Shown: positions 1-13,135, counted from the first letter of the stretch. The stretch: DNA of 25,836 nt from Cytauxzoon felis (GCA_020283715.1 JAIQCW010000168.1:1-25836), one strand, 5' to 3'. A program made the numbers and translations. The notes: a model not told the origin generated them from the letters alone.

Positions 1-525
1 ATACTCTTTAGAGATAGGTAATTGGAAGAAGGCTCCACGCCGAGTGGGACAGAGTTGGATTGGACCTCAGGTGTAGAGCCACCATGCCTAGTGGATGAAA
101 AGGATGGACCAACGGTGGAGGTAACCTCAGGTGGAGAATCATGGTGTTTTTTATCCCCATAACCCTCTTTTACCCCATTTTTTCCACTTGAGGTTACATC
201 ACTATTCTTCCTACTATTTTCACCTACAACCTCTCCTTCGTCTTGAAGACAGCCTCCTTTATTTACTTCACCCTTCGCTTCCCGTGGATCAGCTGCGGGT
301 TCCACTCGAGGTCTAGTACTACTCTTCGTTCCACTCGCCGTGGTGGCTTTCTTATTTACCTCCCCCTCCGCTTCCCTGAGATCAGCTACGGGTTTATCAC
401 CACGATCTCTGGGAGTGGCTTTACTCTTTAGAGATAGGTAATTGGAAGAGCTGTCTGCAAGACTAACCTCAGGTGGAGAGGCTCCACGCCTAGTGGAAGA
501 AGAGTTAGATTGGACCTCAAGTGGA
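1..525 (-). repeat. Modular repeat block R1 (inside SNF2 gene)
   Basis: Read on the minus strand it runs A-B-A-D-E-F-B-A, then a second F, then further A modules and a second E that reaches the window edge. The whole stretch is stop-free in the SNF2 frame ([30 protein letters not shown]). It is clearly more GC-rich than the flanking DNA. It may sit in an intron whose acceptor lies outside the window. Confidence 0.9.
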
Positions 526-2015
526 TTTGTGTATAGATTGTTATTGTTATATATATTTGATCTTGTACATATTTTTTTATTTTTATGTTTGAGTATATAA
601 TCATCTTTAACATTATGATAGATATTATAATTAGCATTAGGTAACCATTTATTAATTTCATTAATCCATTGATTAATAAGTGTAATAGTACATACAATTA
701 AAATATTAAATGGTTCATATATATTTAATAAATTATTATTAATAGAAAATAATAATGCATTAAATAATGATAATATTGTTATAGTTTTACCTAAACCCAT
801 ATCATCAGCTAATATACCACCATGTTTATTTTTATATAAACCAATTAACCATTTTAAACCATTACGTTGATGTATATATAATTTATCATATATTAATTTA
901 GGTATACATATATCATCCGATAATAATATACATTCTATACCATTCACAACAATCAATCTTATATCTAATTCAATACAAGATGTATCTATATCAATAACAC
1001 CCGAAGTCTTCCCATCGATACCACCCGAGGTCCTTCCACTAGCCGTGGTGGCTTCACTATTTAACTCCACCTTCGCTTCCCTGAGATCAGCTACGGGTCC
1101 ACCTGAGGTTATATCATCATCACTACCTTCTAATACAACCTTATCTTCGTCTTGCAGACAGATCTCCACTTGAGGTCTAGTCCTGACGTCAGCTTCTTTA
1201 TTTACCTCCCCCTCCGCTTCCCTGAGATCAGCTACGGGTAGTCCACCTGATGTTACATCCAACACATCCTTAGCACCATCTTCCATCATTCCTATGATGG
1301 ATGATCCATCACTAACTTCACCTCTTCCACTCGCCGTGGTGGCGTCTCTATTTACCTCCCCCTGCGCTTCCCTGAGATCAGCTACGGGTTTATCGCCACG
1401 ATCTCCGGGAGTGGCATTACCCTTCAGGGATAGGTAATTGGAAGAAGGCTCCACGCCGAGTGGAACTGTAGATGTTAGTGATTGGACCTCGAGTGGAGAA
1501 GAGCTGACGGCAGGACGGACCTCAGGTGGAGAGGCTCCATGCCTAGTGGAAGAAGAGTTGGATTGGACTTCAGGTGGAATAGAATTAGTATCTTTTAATG
1601 AAGTATTATCATTATCATCATCATCTGTGAGAGAGAGTACATCATTATTGATTTGTAATGTATATTGATTAATAAATTTATAATTTGGTAATTTATAATT
1701 GGAATTGATATCATTTAGATTTAATTGTAGATTATTATTAATGATATCATTAAGATTAGATTTGAATTGTAAATATAATTCTGGTATAATTAAATAATTC
1801 TATTATGAATAGAAAATTAAAATTAAATATAAAAATTACCTCATTAAAATATTTAATTTTATTTTCTAAACGATTTAAAAATAATTGTAAATTATAAATA
1901 TCATCAAATTTTTGACATGTTTTCTATAAAAAAAATAATAATAATTTATAATAATAAATACTTGTTCAAGTATAATTGAATCTATTTCTTTAACATTTAA
2001 TAATCCTAATGACAT
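1..2015 (-). CDS. SNF2-family DNA-dependent ATPase/helicase, 5' part (runs off window)
   Basis: This is a chromatin-remodelling or repair ATPase of the SNF2 family. Translation starts at 2015. Exon 1 is 2015-1962 and exon 2 is 1923-1840, separated by GT-AG introns 1924-1961 and 1800-1839. Exon 3 is open from 1799 to the window edge, giving at least 645 codons. The segment read from about 880 to 780 carries HQRNGLKWLIGLYKNKHGG and then ILADDMGLGKT, the SNF2 Walker A motif, followed by a motif Ia region (ILIVCTITLINQWINEI). The order resembles ERCC6/CSB, but the C-terminal lobe is missing, so the subfamily is open. Two repeat blocks lie inside the open frame. R2 (998-1578) adds about 190 residues before the ATPase domain and has no convincing splice-out solution. 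R1 (1-525) follows motif Ia and may be intronic, with a possible donor GTACAAG near 568. Confidence 0.85.
998..1578 (-). repeat. Modular repeat block R2 (in frame in SNF2 exon 3)
   Basis: On the minus strand the order is A, B, A, C, A, B, E, F, B, G, A, F, C, A, D, A, F, B, A. It is the largest block (about 580 nt) and has two F arms and one G spacer. It is open throughout in the SNF2 frame. It translates to runs such as [33 protein letters not shown] and [16 protein letters not shown]. Confidence 0.9.
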
Positions 2016-2128
2016 TTCTATATATATATAAATAATTATGCGATGTATATATTACATTTAATAATAATCTTTTATTATTAATAATATAATAAACCACATA
2101 ATATTATTTATTATCATTATTTATTATA
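2016..2128. promoter_or_regulatory. Divergent intergenic region between SNF2 and RPT3
   Basis: These 113 nt separate two start codons on opposite strands, so both promoters must lie here or in the first exons. It is almost pure A/T with TATATATATA near 2020. No specific factor site can be named. Confidence 0.5.
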
Positions 2129-4149
<2,021 letters not shown>

Positions 4150-4225
4150 ATTTAATATAAAATACATACAAATTATAAATTTTTTATAATTATTAATTTA
4201 TATATTTATATTTTTATTTAATTAA

Positions 4226-5145
4226 ATGAAGGGGTTAGATGGTGATGTTAAAAAAGCAAAGACCATACTGAAGGGTCATAGAATTAACCTTAAAAAGAGA
4301 TCGGAATTAGCTAAAGAAGTAAATAAATTAAAATCAGTAAGTTGATTAAATGAAATTATAATCTGAAATACTATAGAGGCGTAAACAAGTTCGTGATAAG
4401 AATGCTATAGTATCTTTGAATACTATTTTTAAAAAATCCAAGCAACGTTTGTTGGATATTAATAGGTTAGGAATTAAAGAAGTAATGATATTTATTTATA
4501 TAGAACGAAATCTCAAGAGAAGAGGAATATAAAGATATCTGTGGACAAGTACAAGTTGTTATTTGTTGTTAGAAATCTACGTGCTGTAGAATCGAATATA
4601 TCACATCAAATGTTAAAGGTATGTATTGATTTTATTAGTTTATACTGATAACTCAATAGGATTTGGATTTATTAAAGATGAATTATGGACGTTTCTTTAA
4701 TAATTCCATAGAAAATATGGAAAACTTGAATAAAGTTTTACCATTTATATATTATGGACAGCCTTCTGTTAAAAAATGTTAAAGAATTATTACAAAAAAG
4801 GTATATAATTTTGATTTATATGTTGATGTTTATATTTTAGGGGTACGATATACACGCATCGTAATAAATGTACATTAATATCTAATAATATACTTGTTGA
4901 AGATAATTTCAGTCAATATGGCATATATAGTATTACAGATTTAGTAAATATAATATATAAAGGTTGTGATGATATTGAAGATATATTAAATAAACTTGGT
5001 CCAATGAGATTATCCCGAGGTAGTTTAATGGATAGGTTGGTATATTTATGATTTCATGTTATAAAATTATAGATTGGATGAAAATGTTAAAGAATATGGC
5101 AATATAGATAATATTATAAACGATAAAATTGTTAATATGTTATAA
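4226..5145 (+). CDS. uL30/RLP7-like ribosomal or ribosome-biogenesis protein, with a frame break
   Basis: An RNA-binding protein of the uL30 (RPL7) family. The divergent sequence and a weakly conserved C-terminus suggest the biogenesis paralogue RLP7/RPL7L1 rather than the structural protein; this is inference. Six exons are joined by introns of about 37-41 nt. A basic N-terminal helix leads to LLFVVRNLRAVESNISHQML, then KVLPFIYYGQPSVK, and after the next splice RGTIYTHRNKC, LVEDNFSQYGIYSITDL, in the uL30 order, about 235 residues. The A-run at 4771-4776 has six A where the family frame needs five, which gives an immediate TAA in exon 4. The exons on both sides are otherwise intact, so a sequencing or assembly error is more likely than an old pseudogene. 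Confidence 0.75.
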
Positions 5146-5822
5146 TTTGTAGTGTATACATGTGAAGTTATTTCATTAAATTTATAATTTGGAGTTGTTT
5201 CCACTATATTAATACAATTGAAGGATGATATATAGTTGTATGAAGGTGTATGAGTGTTAATATAAATATTTAATATAATATATATACTATATAACTAGTA
5301 ACATGAATTGAAGTATACTACCTGTATAAGATAGTAGTGAATATATATAAATAATTATATTTCATATAATTATTAGAATATTACAAGAAGGTTGTAAATG
5401 ATTGAGAGAAGATAATTACTATATATATTGTTGTATTAATTTGTATATAATTATAGTACTGGACCTCAGGTGGAGACCCGTAGCTGATCTCAGGGAAGCG
5501 AAGGGGGAGGTAAATAGAAGAGGCACCACGGCGAGTGGAACAGTGATGGAATGAAGGTAATGATTGGACCTCAAGTGAACTATCCGTAGCTGATCTCAGG
5601 GAAGCGAAGGGGGAAGTAAATGAAGGAGCTGTCTGCAAGACGACATCAGGTGTAACCTCAAGTGGACTGGAGAGTCGGACTGTAACCTAGGTGGAATGAC
5701 GAAATGAATAGGATTAGACTTAAGATGAACGGTGTATGGTAGAGATTGATTAAAATACAAGACTACAATACCCGATATTTATGGTGCAGATGGACAAAAT
5801 ATTAAATTAGGGTTTATATTAA
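5146..5822. other. Convergent intergenic region with repeat R5
   Basis: These 677 nt lie between two convergent stop codons. The first 310 nt are plain AT-rich DNA that should hold the 3' UTR of the uL30-like gene. R5 follows, then about 125 nt of AT-rich sequence before the ADSS stop. The ORF at 5381-5638 (minus) is the reverse reading of repeat modules and is not called a gene. Confidence 0.7.
5461..5695 (+). repeat. Modular repeat block R5 (intergenic)
   Basis: Order on plus: A, F, B, A, F, D, A, A. It has two direct F arms and no E arm, so it is a rearranged copy. The frame that is open in most copies is broken by a stop between its two F arms. It is one of three blocks with no gene assigned around them. 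Confidence 0.85.
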
Positions 5823-7838
5823 TTATGTACGAGTTATAGTTTGATTTACACCTTTACCGACACCGATCTGAATATTAAAAGATGTAATATAAAATATAAA
5901 ATTTACCCATTGTATCCATAAATTGAGATCTTCTTGTATATATGATACATAATTTTGAGCTTCAATTGGTAATTGTTCAAATTTAGTAATAGTAGCAATA
6001 TTAATACACCATCCTTTAAATGTTTTATATAGTGGTTCTACATTTTCGAAATCATAAACAGTAGGTGGGAATGAACCTCTAGGATATATTTCCCCTATAA
6101 GATAATTTGAATATAAAATTATATATATGGGGGAAAAAAAATTCTTACCTGTAATTTTATTTTTATAATCAACACATATTTTTATTTCATCTAATAATGA
6201 TAATACATCTAATTTTGTTAAATTTAATACATCATATCCATTAATCCTTTGTGAATATCTTATACTAACCAAATCTAACCAACCACAACGTCTTTTACGT
6301 TTTGTAGTTACACCATATTCACAACCACCAACTTGTAATTTTTCATATATATCACCTAAATTAATTATATATATATATATATATTATATTTCAATATACC
6401 AAATACTTCTGTTACAAATGGTCCTCTACCTACACGTGTTTGATATGACTTAAGTACACCAATTCTAAATATATCATGCTTTGGTGATATACATAAACCA
6501 TGATATACAGCAGATGTTGTTGTATTCGATGATGTTACATAAGGATATGTACCAGCATTTATATCAAGTAAAAAACCATTAGCACTCTCCAATAATACAT
6601 TATTACCAGAATTTATAGCCTCATCTATAAACATTGATGTATCAATTATACAATGACGAAATATATTCAATAATTTCGCATGCTTATCTATCTCCTCCTC
6701 AGCTTTCCTATCCGGATCATCATCCGTCACCTGAGCCATCAATATATATACACGCTTCACAAACTGATCCCAATGCAATAATTCACCAACCTATATAATC
6801 AATAAAATTACATAATTAAATCTAATAAATTATCTATTATACACTATACCCGAGGTCAGTCCTGCCGTCAGCTCTTCTATTTACTTCCCCCTTCGCTTCC
6901 CTGAGATCAGCTACGGGTTCCACTTGAGGTCCAGTACTACTCTTCATTCCACTTGAAGTTACAGCCAGACTACCTTCAACACCGCCACGATCTCTGGGAG
7001 TGGCTCTACTCTTTAGAGATAGGTAAATAGAAGAAGGCTCCACGCCGAGTGGAACAGAGGTCATAACCTCAGGTGGAGATGGAAGACAAGTATGGATATG
7101 TGTGGATAAACATACAATAATTCCGGTTCTGAGATATTTGGTGGCATAGCATGGTCCGATACCGGTTTTAGTGGTACCGATGGCGACTAAATATTGATGA
7201 TTATTGTGATAATGGAAAATACCTCCTTTAATATCATGGAACATTTCTTGTTTACAATCTAATTCCATGTGTATATCAAATAATAATTGTGCTCTTGACG
7301 ATATAAATAATCTGTATAAATGATTTAAATATAAAAATTAAAATAATATACCTATCCATGATATTTACTCCTCTACTTTTAAGAAATTCTACTTCTTTAA
7401 GTAGATTAGCTAAACTAATAACTAAACCATTGCCTAATACAACTTTAATATTTGGAAACATAGATCCAGATGGTAACAAATGTAAATTATATTCAACATC
7501 ATTTAATAGGATATTATGTCCTGAATTATGTCCACCTGAAATATTTATAAATTATAGATTGACATTCAATATACCATTAAAACGTGCAACTAAATCTGCA
7601 TTAGATGATAAAGTAGCTATCATTTTACCCTTTGCTTCATCTCCCCATTGCATACCTCCTATTATAACAATCTGAAGATGTGAATATGAAAATATGTATA
7701 AGATTGAACGATATTATCAAAGGTGAAGTACAATATCGTTAACTTGGTCTCCACAATATGGAATAGTATAATCTAATACTAAGGTGAAGATATACTTACA
7801 GGATGTTTACTGGGATCATACAAAACTTTTGATACCAT
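5823..7838 (-). CDS. ADSS: Adenylosuccinate synthetase
   Basis: It joins IMP and aspartate with GTP to form adenylosuccinate, the first step from IMP to AMP, which matters in parasites that salvage purines. Eight exons give about 450 residues. Exon 1 is 7838-7800 and exon 2 is 7671-7575; the last ends at TAA 5823. Visible motifs in order: [14 protein letters not shown] (N-terminal P-loop with the catalytic Asp), [12 protein letters not shown] (catalytic His), [51 protein letters not shown] then [52 protein letters not shown], and the C-terminus [13 protein letters not shown]. Introns are mostly about 37-60 nt; intron 1 is 128 nt, and intron 4 (6791-7115, 325 nt) contains repeat R6. Confidence 0.96.
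6848..7076 (-). repeat. Modular repeat block R6 (ADSS intron 4)
   Basis: Order on minus: A, B, E, A, A, F, C, A. The ADSS exon frame (ending [11 protein letters not shown]) continues through the donor GTATGT and the whole block ([32 protein letters not shown]) before stopping at 6837. The splice donor at 7115 and acceptor at 6791 restore the ADSS protein exactly. Confidence 0.92.
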
Positions 7839-8235
7839 TTTAGGCAATGTACCACATTAAAATACAAATATAAAAATAATTTTTAATACTAGACAAATTC
7901 AATAATATACAGGGGAATTAACTATAATAATAATATAATCAATATAAGCCCCTAATTAAAACATAAATATCAATACATTTTTGAATATTTAATATAACTT
8001 GATCTATATATCAAGTTATATAACCAATAATTTAATATTTAGTCCAATTAATCAAGGAAGAAAGTATTTATATACTCATAAATAAACAATGAATTATAAT
8101 ATATAAGTATTATGGTGTTTATTTCTATATTCACAATAGACCTATGAACGTATCCCACATCCAAGACTATGTAGGGATATCCAATACTAATGATCAATAA
8201 ATACGCAAATACATAAAAGTTATCAAACACATTCA
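7839..8235. other. Intergenic region between ADSS start and PHD-finger gene stop
   Basis: About 400 nt of AT-rich DNA with no repeat module. It should contain the ADSS promoter and the 3' UTR of the PHD-finger gene. The 62-codon minus ORF ending at 8048 begins at the stop of the PHD gene, is low-complexity, and is not supported as a gene. Confidence 0.6.
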
Positions 8236-10087
8236 TTAAACAAAACTTGAGCTTAATTTAAAACAAATATTACATGTCCATGTCGAAATTTCATAACCAT
8301 TCGTATGCAATTGACGAGCTTGGCGTTGAGAGCATCTAGTATGTGCTCCTATAACAAAAAAATTAGTGTCTTTCATATATTTATATATTCATATATAATC
8401 CGTCTGTCATTTACATCGAGCGTGCATAGATAGAGATTAGGTCTATTGTTTCACTCGTCATCCTATAGACAGCTCTCCACCCGAGGTTCAATCCTTGTAT
8501 TCCACTAGGCGTTCCACCGTAGGTCCTGCCGTCGGCTCTTCTAATTACTTCCCCCTCCGCTTCCCTGAGATCAGCTACGGGTAGTCCACTTGAGGTTCAA
8601 TGACTAGACTTCCGCCACGATCTCCGGGAGTGGCTCTACTCTTTAGAGATAGGTAATTGGAAGATGCCTCCACGGCGAGTGGAACAGGGGTTGTAACCTC
8701 GAGTGGAGGGATGCCAGTAAGATCAAGAGCCTTCGGATCAATAAACGTCGTTCATTTGATGGTGGATTATCTTACCTTGGCTACATTGTATGCAAGTGAC
8801 TTTACTATTTCCGGCATTTGCTATGACATGTATTGGTTTAGAACATACACAGCAATATTCATTATGCCTTTGTATTTTAAGTTGATTGCCTGCTGTAATG
8901 GTACCTTTTGATAAAACTTGTTTTGTACCATCAGATTTATCGTCTACAATATTATTACGCATTTGATAACAATTTTTACATAATTTATTCCCTTCAATTG
9001 AAAAATTATTGACATCCTATCAAATTTAAATAATCATCACATATATATACTCACATTAACCTCAGATTCCGTTAGTAATGTCCCACAACATTTACAAGTG
9101 CTGCAATCATCACAAAACCACTTCCCAGTAGGAACCTATATAATTCAATCATAACGTCTTTATATCATATCCTAACAAACACTGTCAGTAAGGTGTTTAT
9201 AACGAAGGTATTACACTTGAGATCCAATCCTACTCTTCTTCTACTAGTCTCCACCTGAGATTACAGCCAGAGTTCCACTCGCCGTGGTGGCCTTCTCTAA
9301 TTACCTATCTCTAAAGAGTATAGCCACTCCCAGAGATCGTGGAGACGGTTGTGATGGATCATCCATCATGGGAATGATGGAAGATGATGCTAAGGATGTG
9401 TTGGATTGGACCTCAGGTGGACTACCTGGAAGCGATCTACGGGAGCTGGAAGGGGAAGTAAATAGAAGAGCTCTCTGCAAGAGGAAGATAATGTATTGGA
9501 CCTCGAGTGGACTGGACCTCTAGTGTAGCACTCACGCATTTGCTCGGTATACTTTATTATTTGGAAGTAAACGTACTTCTAGATATTTTTCTTTTGTACA
9601 TTCCATATGATATGCTCTATCGCAAGAGTCACATATGAGTATTCTATCATCTCTACTATCGGAATTATCATCACATGCTACACATAGCTGATTGGATTAT
9701 GATGATGTAGTAGTATTAACAAACTTTACATCGATTACAGAACCACGGATATCTGACAGCTACATTAAATATAACAGGTGGATCACAGCATCTATATATA
9801 AAATTTTTATATTATATAAGGATGTTAAATATACTTTGCATGATAACAACGTCTACATTTAGTACATGGTAATAATTCATTCCTGTCTAATAAATCTTTA
9901 CAACTTCTACTATAACAACTAATCTCAATCCTTGAATTAACTTTATCTTTATTTAAATCTAAATCTATATAAGACGATTATATAATTAAGTAAAAGATAA
10001 TTAACCTGATTTTGTATTTGATTTATTCCTTTTATTCGTAGATTTCACGGATTTTGTTGTACTTCTTGTATGCATTTTAGACACCAT
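8236..10087 (-). CDS. PHD-finger protein with tandem zinc-binding modules
   Basis: Probably a nuclear chromatin reader. The start chosen is ATG 10087; an earlier short exon cannot be excluded. Exons joined by small introns give a basic Ser/Thr/Lys-rich N-terminus ([17 protein letters not shown]). A first Cys/His module follows: [20 protein letters not shown], then YHAKCC and WFCNRCKLCVACDD. The second is a classical [23 protein letters not shown] then [18 protein letters not shown]. Two further Cys pairs are [14 protein letters not shown] and TCIQCSQG, and the last exon gives [11 protein letters not shown] and [16 protein letters not shown] before the stop. Introns 9136-9576 (441 nt) and 8349-8775 (427 nt) contain repeats R8 and R7. 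The first lies exactly inside the PHD finger ([12 protein letters not shown]). No catalytic domain is visible, so the target is unknown. Confidence 0.82.
8471..8707 (-). repeat. Modular repeat block R7 (PHD-gene intron)
   Basis: Order on minus: A, B, E, A, F, C, A, B, A, with a D remnant at the plus-strand left edge. E and F are out of register here: the canonical frame meets TAG at the start of F. The intron keeps a normal donor (GTAAGA, 8775) and acceptor (TTATAG, 8349). Confidence 0.9.
9214..9526 (+). repeat. Modular repeat block R8 (PHD-gene intron, antisense to gene)
   Basis: Order on plus: A, A, B, E, G, A, F-variant, D-like, A, A. Plus-strand reading 9284-9523 is open ([15 protein letters not shown], then [18 protein letters not shown], then [14 protein letters not shown]). 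F is the second version, GATCTACGGGAGCTGGAAGG. It lies opposite to the host transcript. Confidence 0.92.
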
Positions 10088-10323
10088 ATCTTCAAATTTA
10101 CCCTTTTCATTATCTTTGTTTAAATATTACACTTTAATTTAATTCGTAATATCCATCCGACACATTAAAATTCTTAACATAACCTCCATCATATTACCAA
10201 GTAAATTATACATTAAATTAATTACATTTTTATTAATTCAATGGTACCAACCATTATCCAGCCTCCAATATATGAAAACATCACCACATTATTAATATGC
10301 TTGTGTAATATTATAATATAAAA
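10088..10323. promoter_or_regulatory. Divergent intergenic region between PHD-finger gene and U2AF
   Basis: These 236 nt separate the two opposed start codons and should carry both promoters. They are AT-rich with no recognised element. A possible extra 5' exon of the PHD gene (ATGATGGAGG near 10190, minus) cannot be excluded. Confidence 0.45.
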
Positions 10324-12178
10324 ATGGGCCAACCTGACCAATCTAATAGTAATTTTGATGTTCCTCCAGCTTCATCTAAAAAGTATTGTTAATTATATTT
10401 ATTTATATATTATTTTTTTATATAGGCGAAGAGTGAGACAAAGGAAATGGGATAATCCAATTGATTCTGCACCTCTAACAGAACTCAAGGCAAAAACAGC
10501 TGAAGAAGAATTAAAAAAACGTGCTAGAAGATTATATATTGGTAATTTACCAACAGGTATGTTAAATTTTGTATATTTATCTATTTAATGGATATATGCA
10601 TTATAATCTTCGCTCTCATCATATAATTACCCTATACCATTCATGACATTCTCATTTAATAATACTATATTAATCATATATTCATTAAAGACCGATGTTC
10701 TACTCCACTTAGATCCAATCCAACTCTCTTCCACTCGCCGTTCCACCTCCCTTTTCATCCTGCCGTCAGCTTCTCTATTTAGCTCCCCTTCCAGCTCCCA
10801 TAGATCGCTTCCAGGTTCCACTTGAGGTTACATCCATAACTCTACTTCCACTTCTTCATTTTTACCTCGAAAATTTGAAGAAAAATCTGAATTTCTGGGG
10901 AAACTAATGAAGATTGTGCAATGTCTATTGAATGTAATTCTGATGTTAATACTTCATTGAAAAGGGATTTGATGATTGTATTGAGCTTACTCATCCTTAC
11001 TTCATTCCAATTTATATTCATTGAGGTATCCTCTCAAACATGAATATCGTCACTTTATCCTTATCTCGCCGAAATAAGGTATTAACCTCAGGTGGACTAC
11101 CCGTAGCTGATCTCTGGGAGTTTGAGGGGGAAGTAATTAGAGAGGCCACCACCGCGAGTGGAATGAAGAGTAATATTGGACCTCGAGTGGATTTGTATGT
11201 ATATATTATTGTATATAATGATAATATTTAGGTGTAAAATTGCAGGATGTGGTAGATTTTTTTAATGGTGCATTGATAGCGATGACGGATGATCCTACAG
11301 TGAGTATAAATAATTATCCTGTATGGAAGACGGAGATATATAATCAAGAGCAAGCATATTGTTTTTTAGAATTTCGTACATCAGAATTAGCAGATTTATG
11401 TTTTAAATTGGATGGTATAATATGTAATGGTAATTCATTAAAAATAAGGCGTCCAATAGATTCAACAAATAATATAACAACAGATGATACAAAAATATTT
11501 ATACAAAATATACCATTAGAAAAAACAGAAGATGATATAAAAGAATTATTAGAACAATATGGTAAATTAAGAGTAATAAATTTAGTACGTGATATAAATA
11601 CAAATTTAAATAAAGGTTATGGATTTTTTGAATATGAAAATTCTAATTCAGCTAAATTAGCAGTTACAAATTTAAATGGTTATGCATATGGTAATAATGT
11701 ATTAAGTGTTAAACATGCAGCATTTGGTTATTTTGCATCTGGTGGTAAACCTGTTGATTGTAAAGCTTCTAATTTACCAAATTCTATTACACAATCATTA
11801 TTAAGTAATCCATTATTAGGATTACAAATGCAATCTGGTAGAAAAATTGGTTCAAAACCATCTAGAGTTGTACAATTATTAAATATTGTCTTTCATGAAG
11901 ATATTATTAATGAAAATAATTATAATGAATTATTAAATATAATTAAAAAAGAAGCTGAAAAATATGGACCACTTGAAGAAATTATTATACCAAAACCAGA
12001 TGATAATATTACTTATAAAGAAGGTGTAGGTAAAGTATTCCTTAAATTCTCTAATGAAACTGCTGGACGTAAAGCACAATATATGCTTAATGGACGGGTA
12101 TTCGATAAAAATCGTGTAGTCTGTGCAGCTTTCTATCCACTCGATAAATTCCTTCAAGGAAAATATACATTAATCTAA
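10324..12178 (+). CDS. U2AF2: Splicing factor U2AF large subunit (U2AF65)
   Basis: It binds the 3' splice-site polypyrimidine tract and recruits U2 snRNP. Three exons (10324-10382, 10426-10556, 11232-12178) give 1137 nt, 378 residues. The N-terminus is short with only one basic patch ([13 protein letters not shown]) and no real RS domain, then [20 protein letters not shown] opens RRM1. RRM2 shows [20 protein letters not shown] and [20 protein letters not shown]. The C-terminal U2AF-homology RRM has [72 protein letters not shown]. Intron 2 (10557-11231, 675 nt) splits RRM1 right after RNP2 and contains two repeat blocks, R9 and R10; intron 1 is 43 nt. Confidence 0.95.
10704..10835 (-). repeat. 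Modular repeat block R9 (U2AF intron 2, upstream copy)
   Basis: On plus the order is A, B-like, C, reversed F-variant, A; there is no E arm. It is a short, partial block. Minus-strand reading gives [19 protein letters not shown], the same protein frame as full copies. Confidence 0.88.
10836..11083. other. Unique DNA between R9 and R10 in U2AF intron
   Basis: About 250 nt separate the two blocks inside the same intron. Composition is ordinary AT-rich host DNA with no splice-flanked ORF and no repeat module. It may be intron DNA between two insertions or a remnant of the centre of one larger element. Confidence 0.5.
11084..11191 (+). repeat. Modular repeat block R10 (U2AF intron 2, downstream copy)
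   Basis: Order on plus: A, F, B, A; no E arm. It reads [21 protein letters not shown]9 ends with a reversed F and R10 starts with a forward F, so the unique DNA between them is bracketed by inverted F arms, as in the R14/R15 pair. Confidence 0.88.
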
Positions 12179-13135
12179 TCATCGCATTATATATAACTAA
12201 TATTAACAAATACCATTCCACTCGAGGTCCAATCCACTCCACCTGAGGTTACAACCTCGCGTTCTCCTGCCGTCAGCTCTTCTAATTACCTATCTCTAAA
12301 GAGTAAAGCCACTCCCAGAGATCGTGGCGGAAGAGGAGGTAGTGATGGATCATCCATCATGGGAATGATGGAAGATGGTGCTAAGGATGTGTTGGATGTA
12401 ACCTCAAGTGGAACCCGCAGCTGATCTCAGGGAAGCGGAGGGGGAGGTAAATAAGGAAGCTGACGGCAGGACGACATCAGGTGGTACGGCGAGTGGAAAA
12501 GAGAGTAGTACTAGACCTCAGGTGGAGAACCCGAGAGCGATCTACGGGAGCTGGAAGGGGAAGTAATTGAAAGAGCTGACGGCAGGATTAGACCTCAAGT
12601 GGAGGATAGGTACGAGTGTCAGGTAGTAGACAATGGTGGAGATTTGTAGAATCGGATAGCGAGTGAGGACATTCAGGTTATATAATTATCATGAATATAT
12701 TTTTTCAATGTCATCTTTATATTGTACATGATTTAGCGAGATATTATAGACACGAGATCTACTCTGTACGGTGACGATGATATATTAGTAATAAAAAGCG
12801 GTAATTATAAGAATGAAACTATAATATTAATTTTAATGTTTTAACTGTATTATATGTAAGATGTATAAGAGTATGTATAATATAGGAATGCTTGAAATAT
12901 AATGGCGAGATTTATGGAATCCTAAGATAAATGAACCAGAAAACTGTAATATATAAGTTATCATTGGTTAAGAAATAAATTATATATGTGATATGAGATG
13001 CATATGAGATTAGTTATATACTATCGGATCTAGAATCTCGAGGGTGTCGTTATATAGGTTGCCTGATGTTGTGGTGTTATATGTGGTGTAATGATTTTAT
13101 AAAATTTTCCTTCATTATAAGATAATTTGTACAAA
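12179..13135. other. Intergenic region with repeat R11, upstream of peroxiredoxin
   Basis: R11 takes up 12217-12603. The remaining 530 nt up to the peroxiredoxin start are plain AT-rich DNA with no ORF or RNA signature. The 3' UTR of U2AF and the promoter of the peroxiredoxin gene must lie here. Confidence 0.65.
12217..12603 (+). repeat. Modular repeat block R11 (intergenic)
   Basis: Order on plus: A, A, C, E, G, A, F, C, A, B, A, F-variant, C, A. It carries both F versions. Its G spacer and the following A-F junction read the same, base for base by eye, as the reverse strand of R17. E and F are out of register (TGA at the start of F). Confidence 0.93.

Noticed and set aside
1..525. CRISPR-like or tandem-repeat array
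   Set aside because: Modules are irregularly ordered, inverted and dispersed; there are no regular spacers and the genome is eukaryotic.
8048..8236. 62-codon minus ORF next to the PHD gene
   Set aside because: Low-complexity AT-rich sequence without splice or homology support, directly following a real stop codon.
13127..13135. Upstream TTG start of the peroxiredoxin
   Set aside because: The ATG at 13136 gives the standard peroxiredoxin N-terminus; TTG starts are not expected in nuclear genes.
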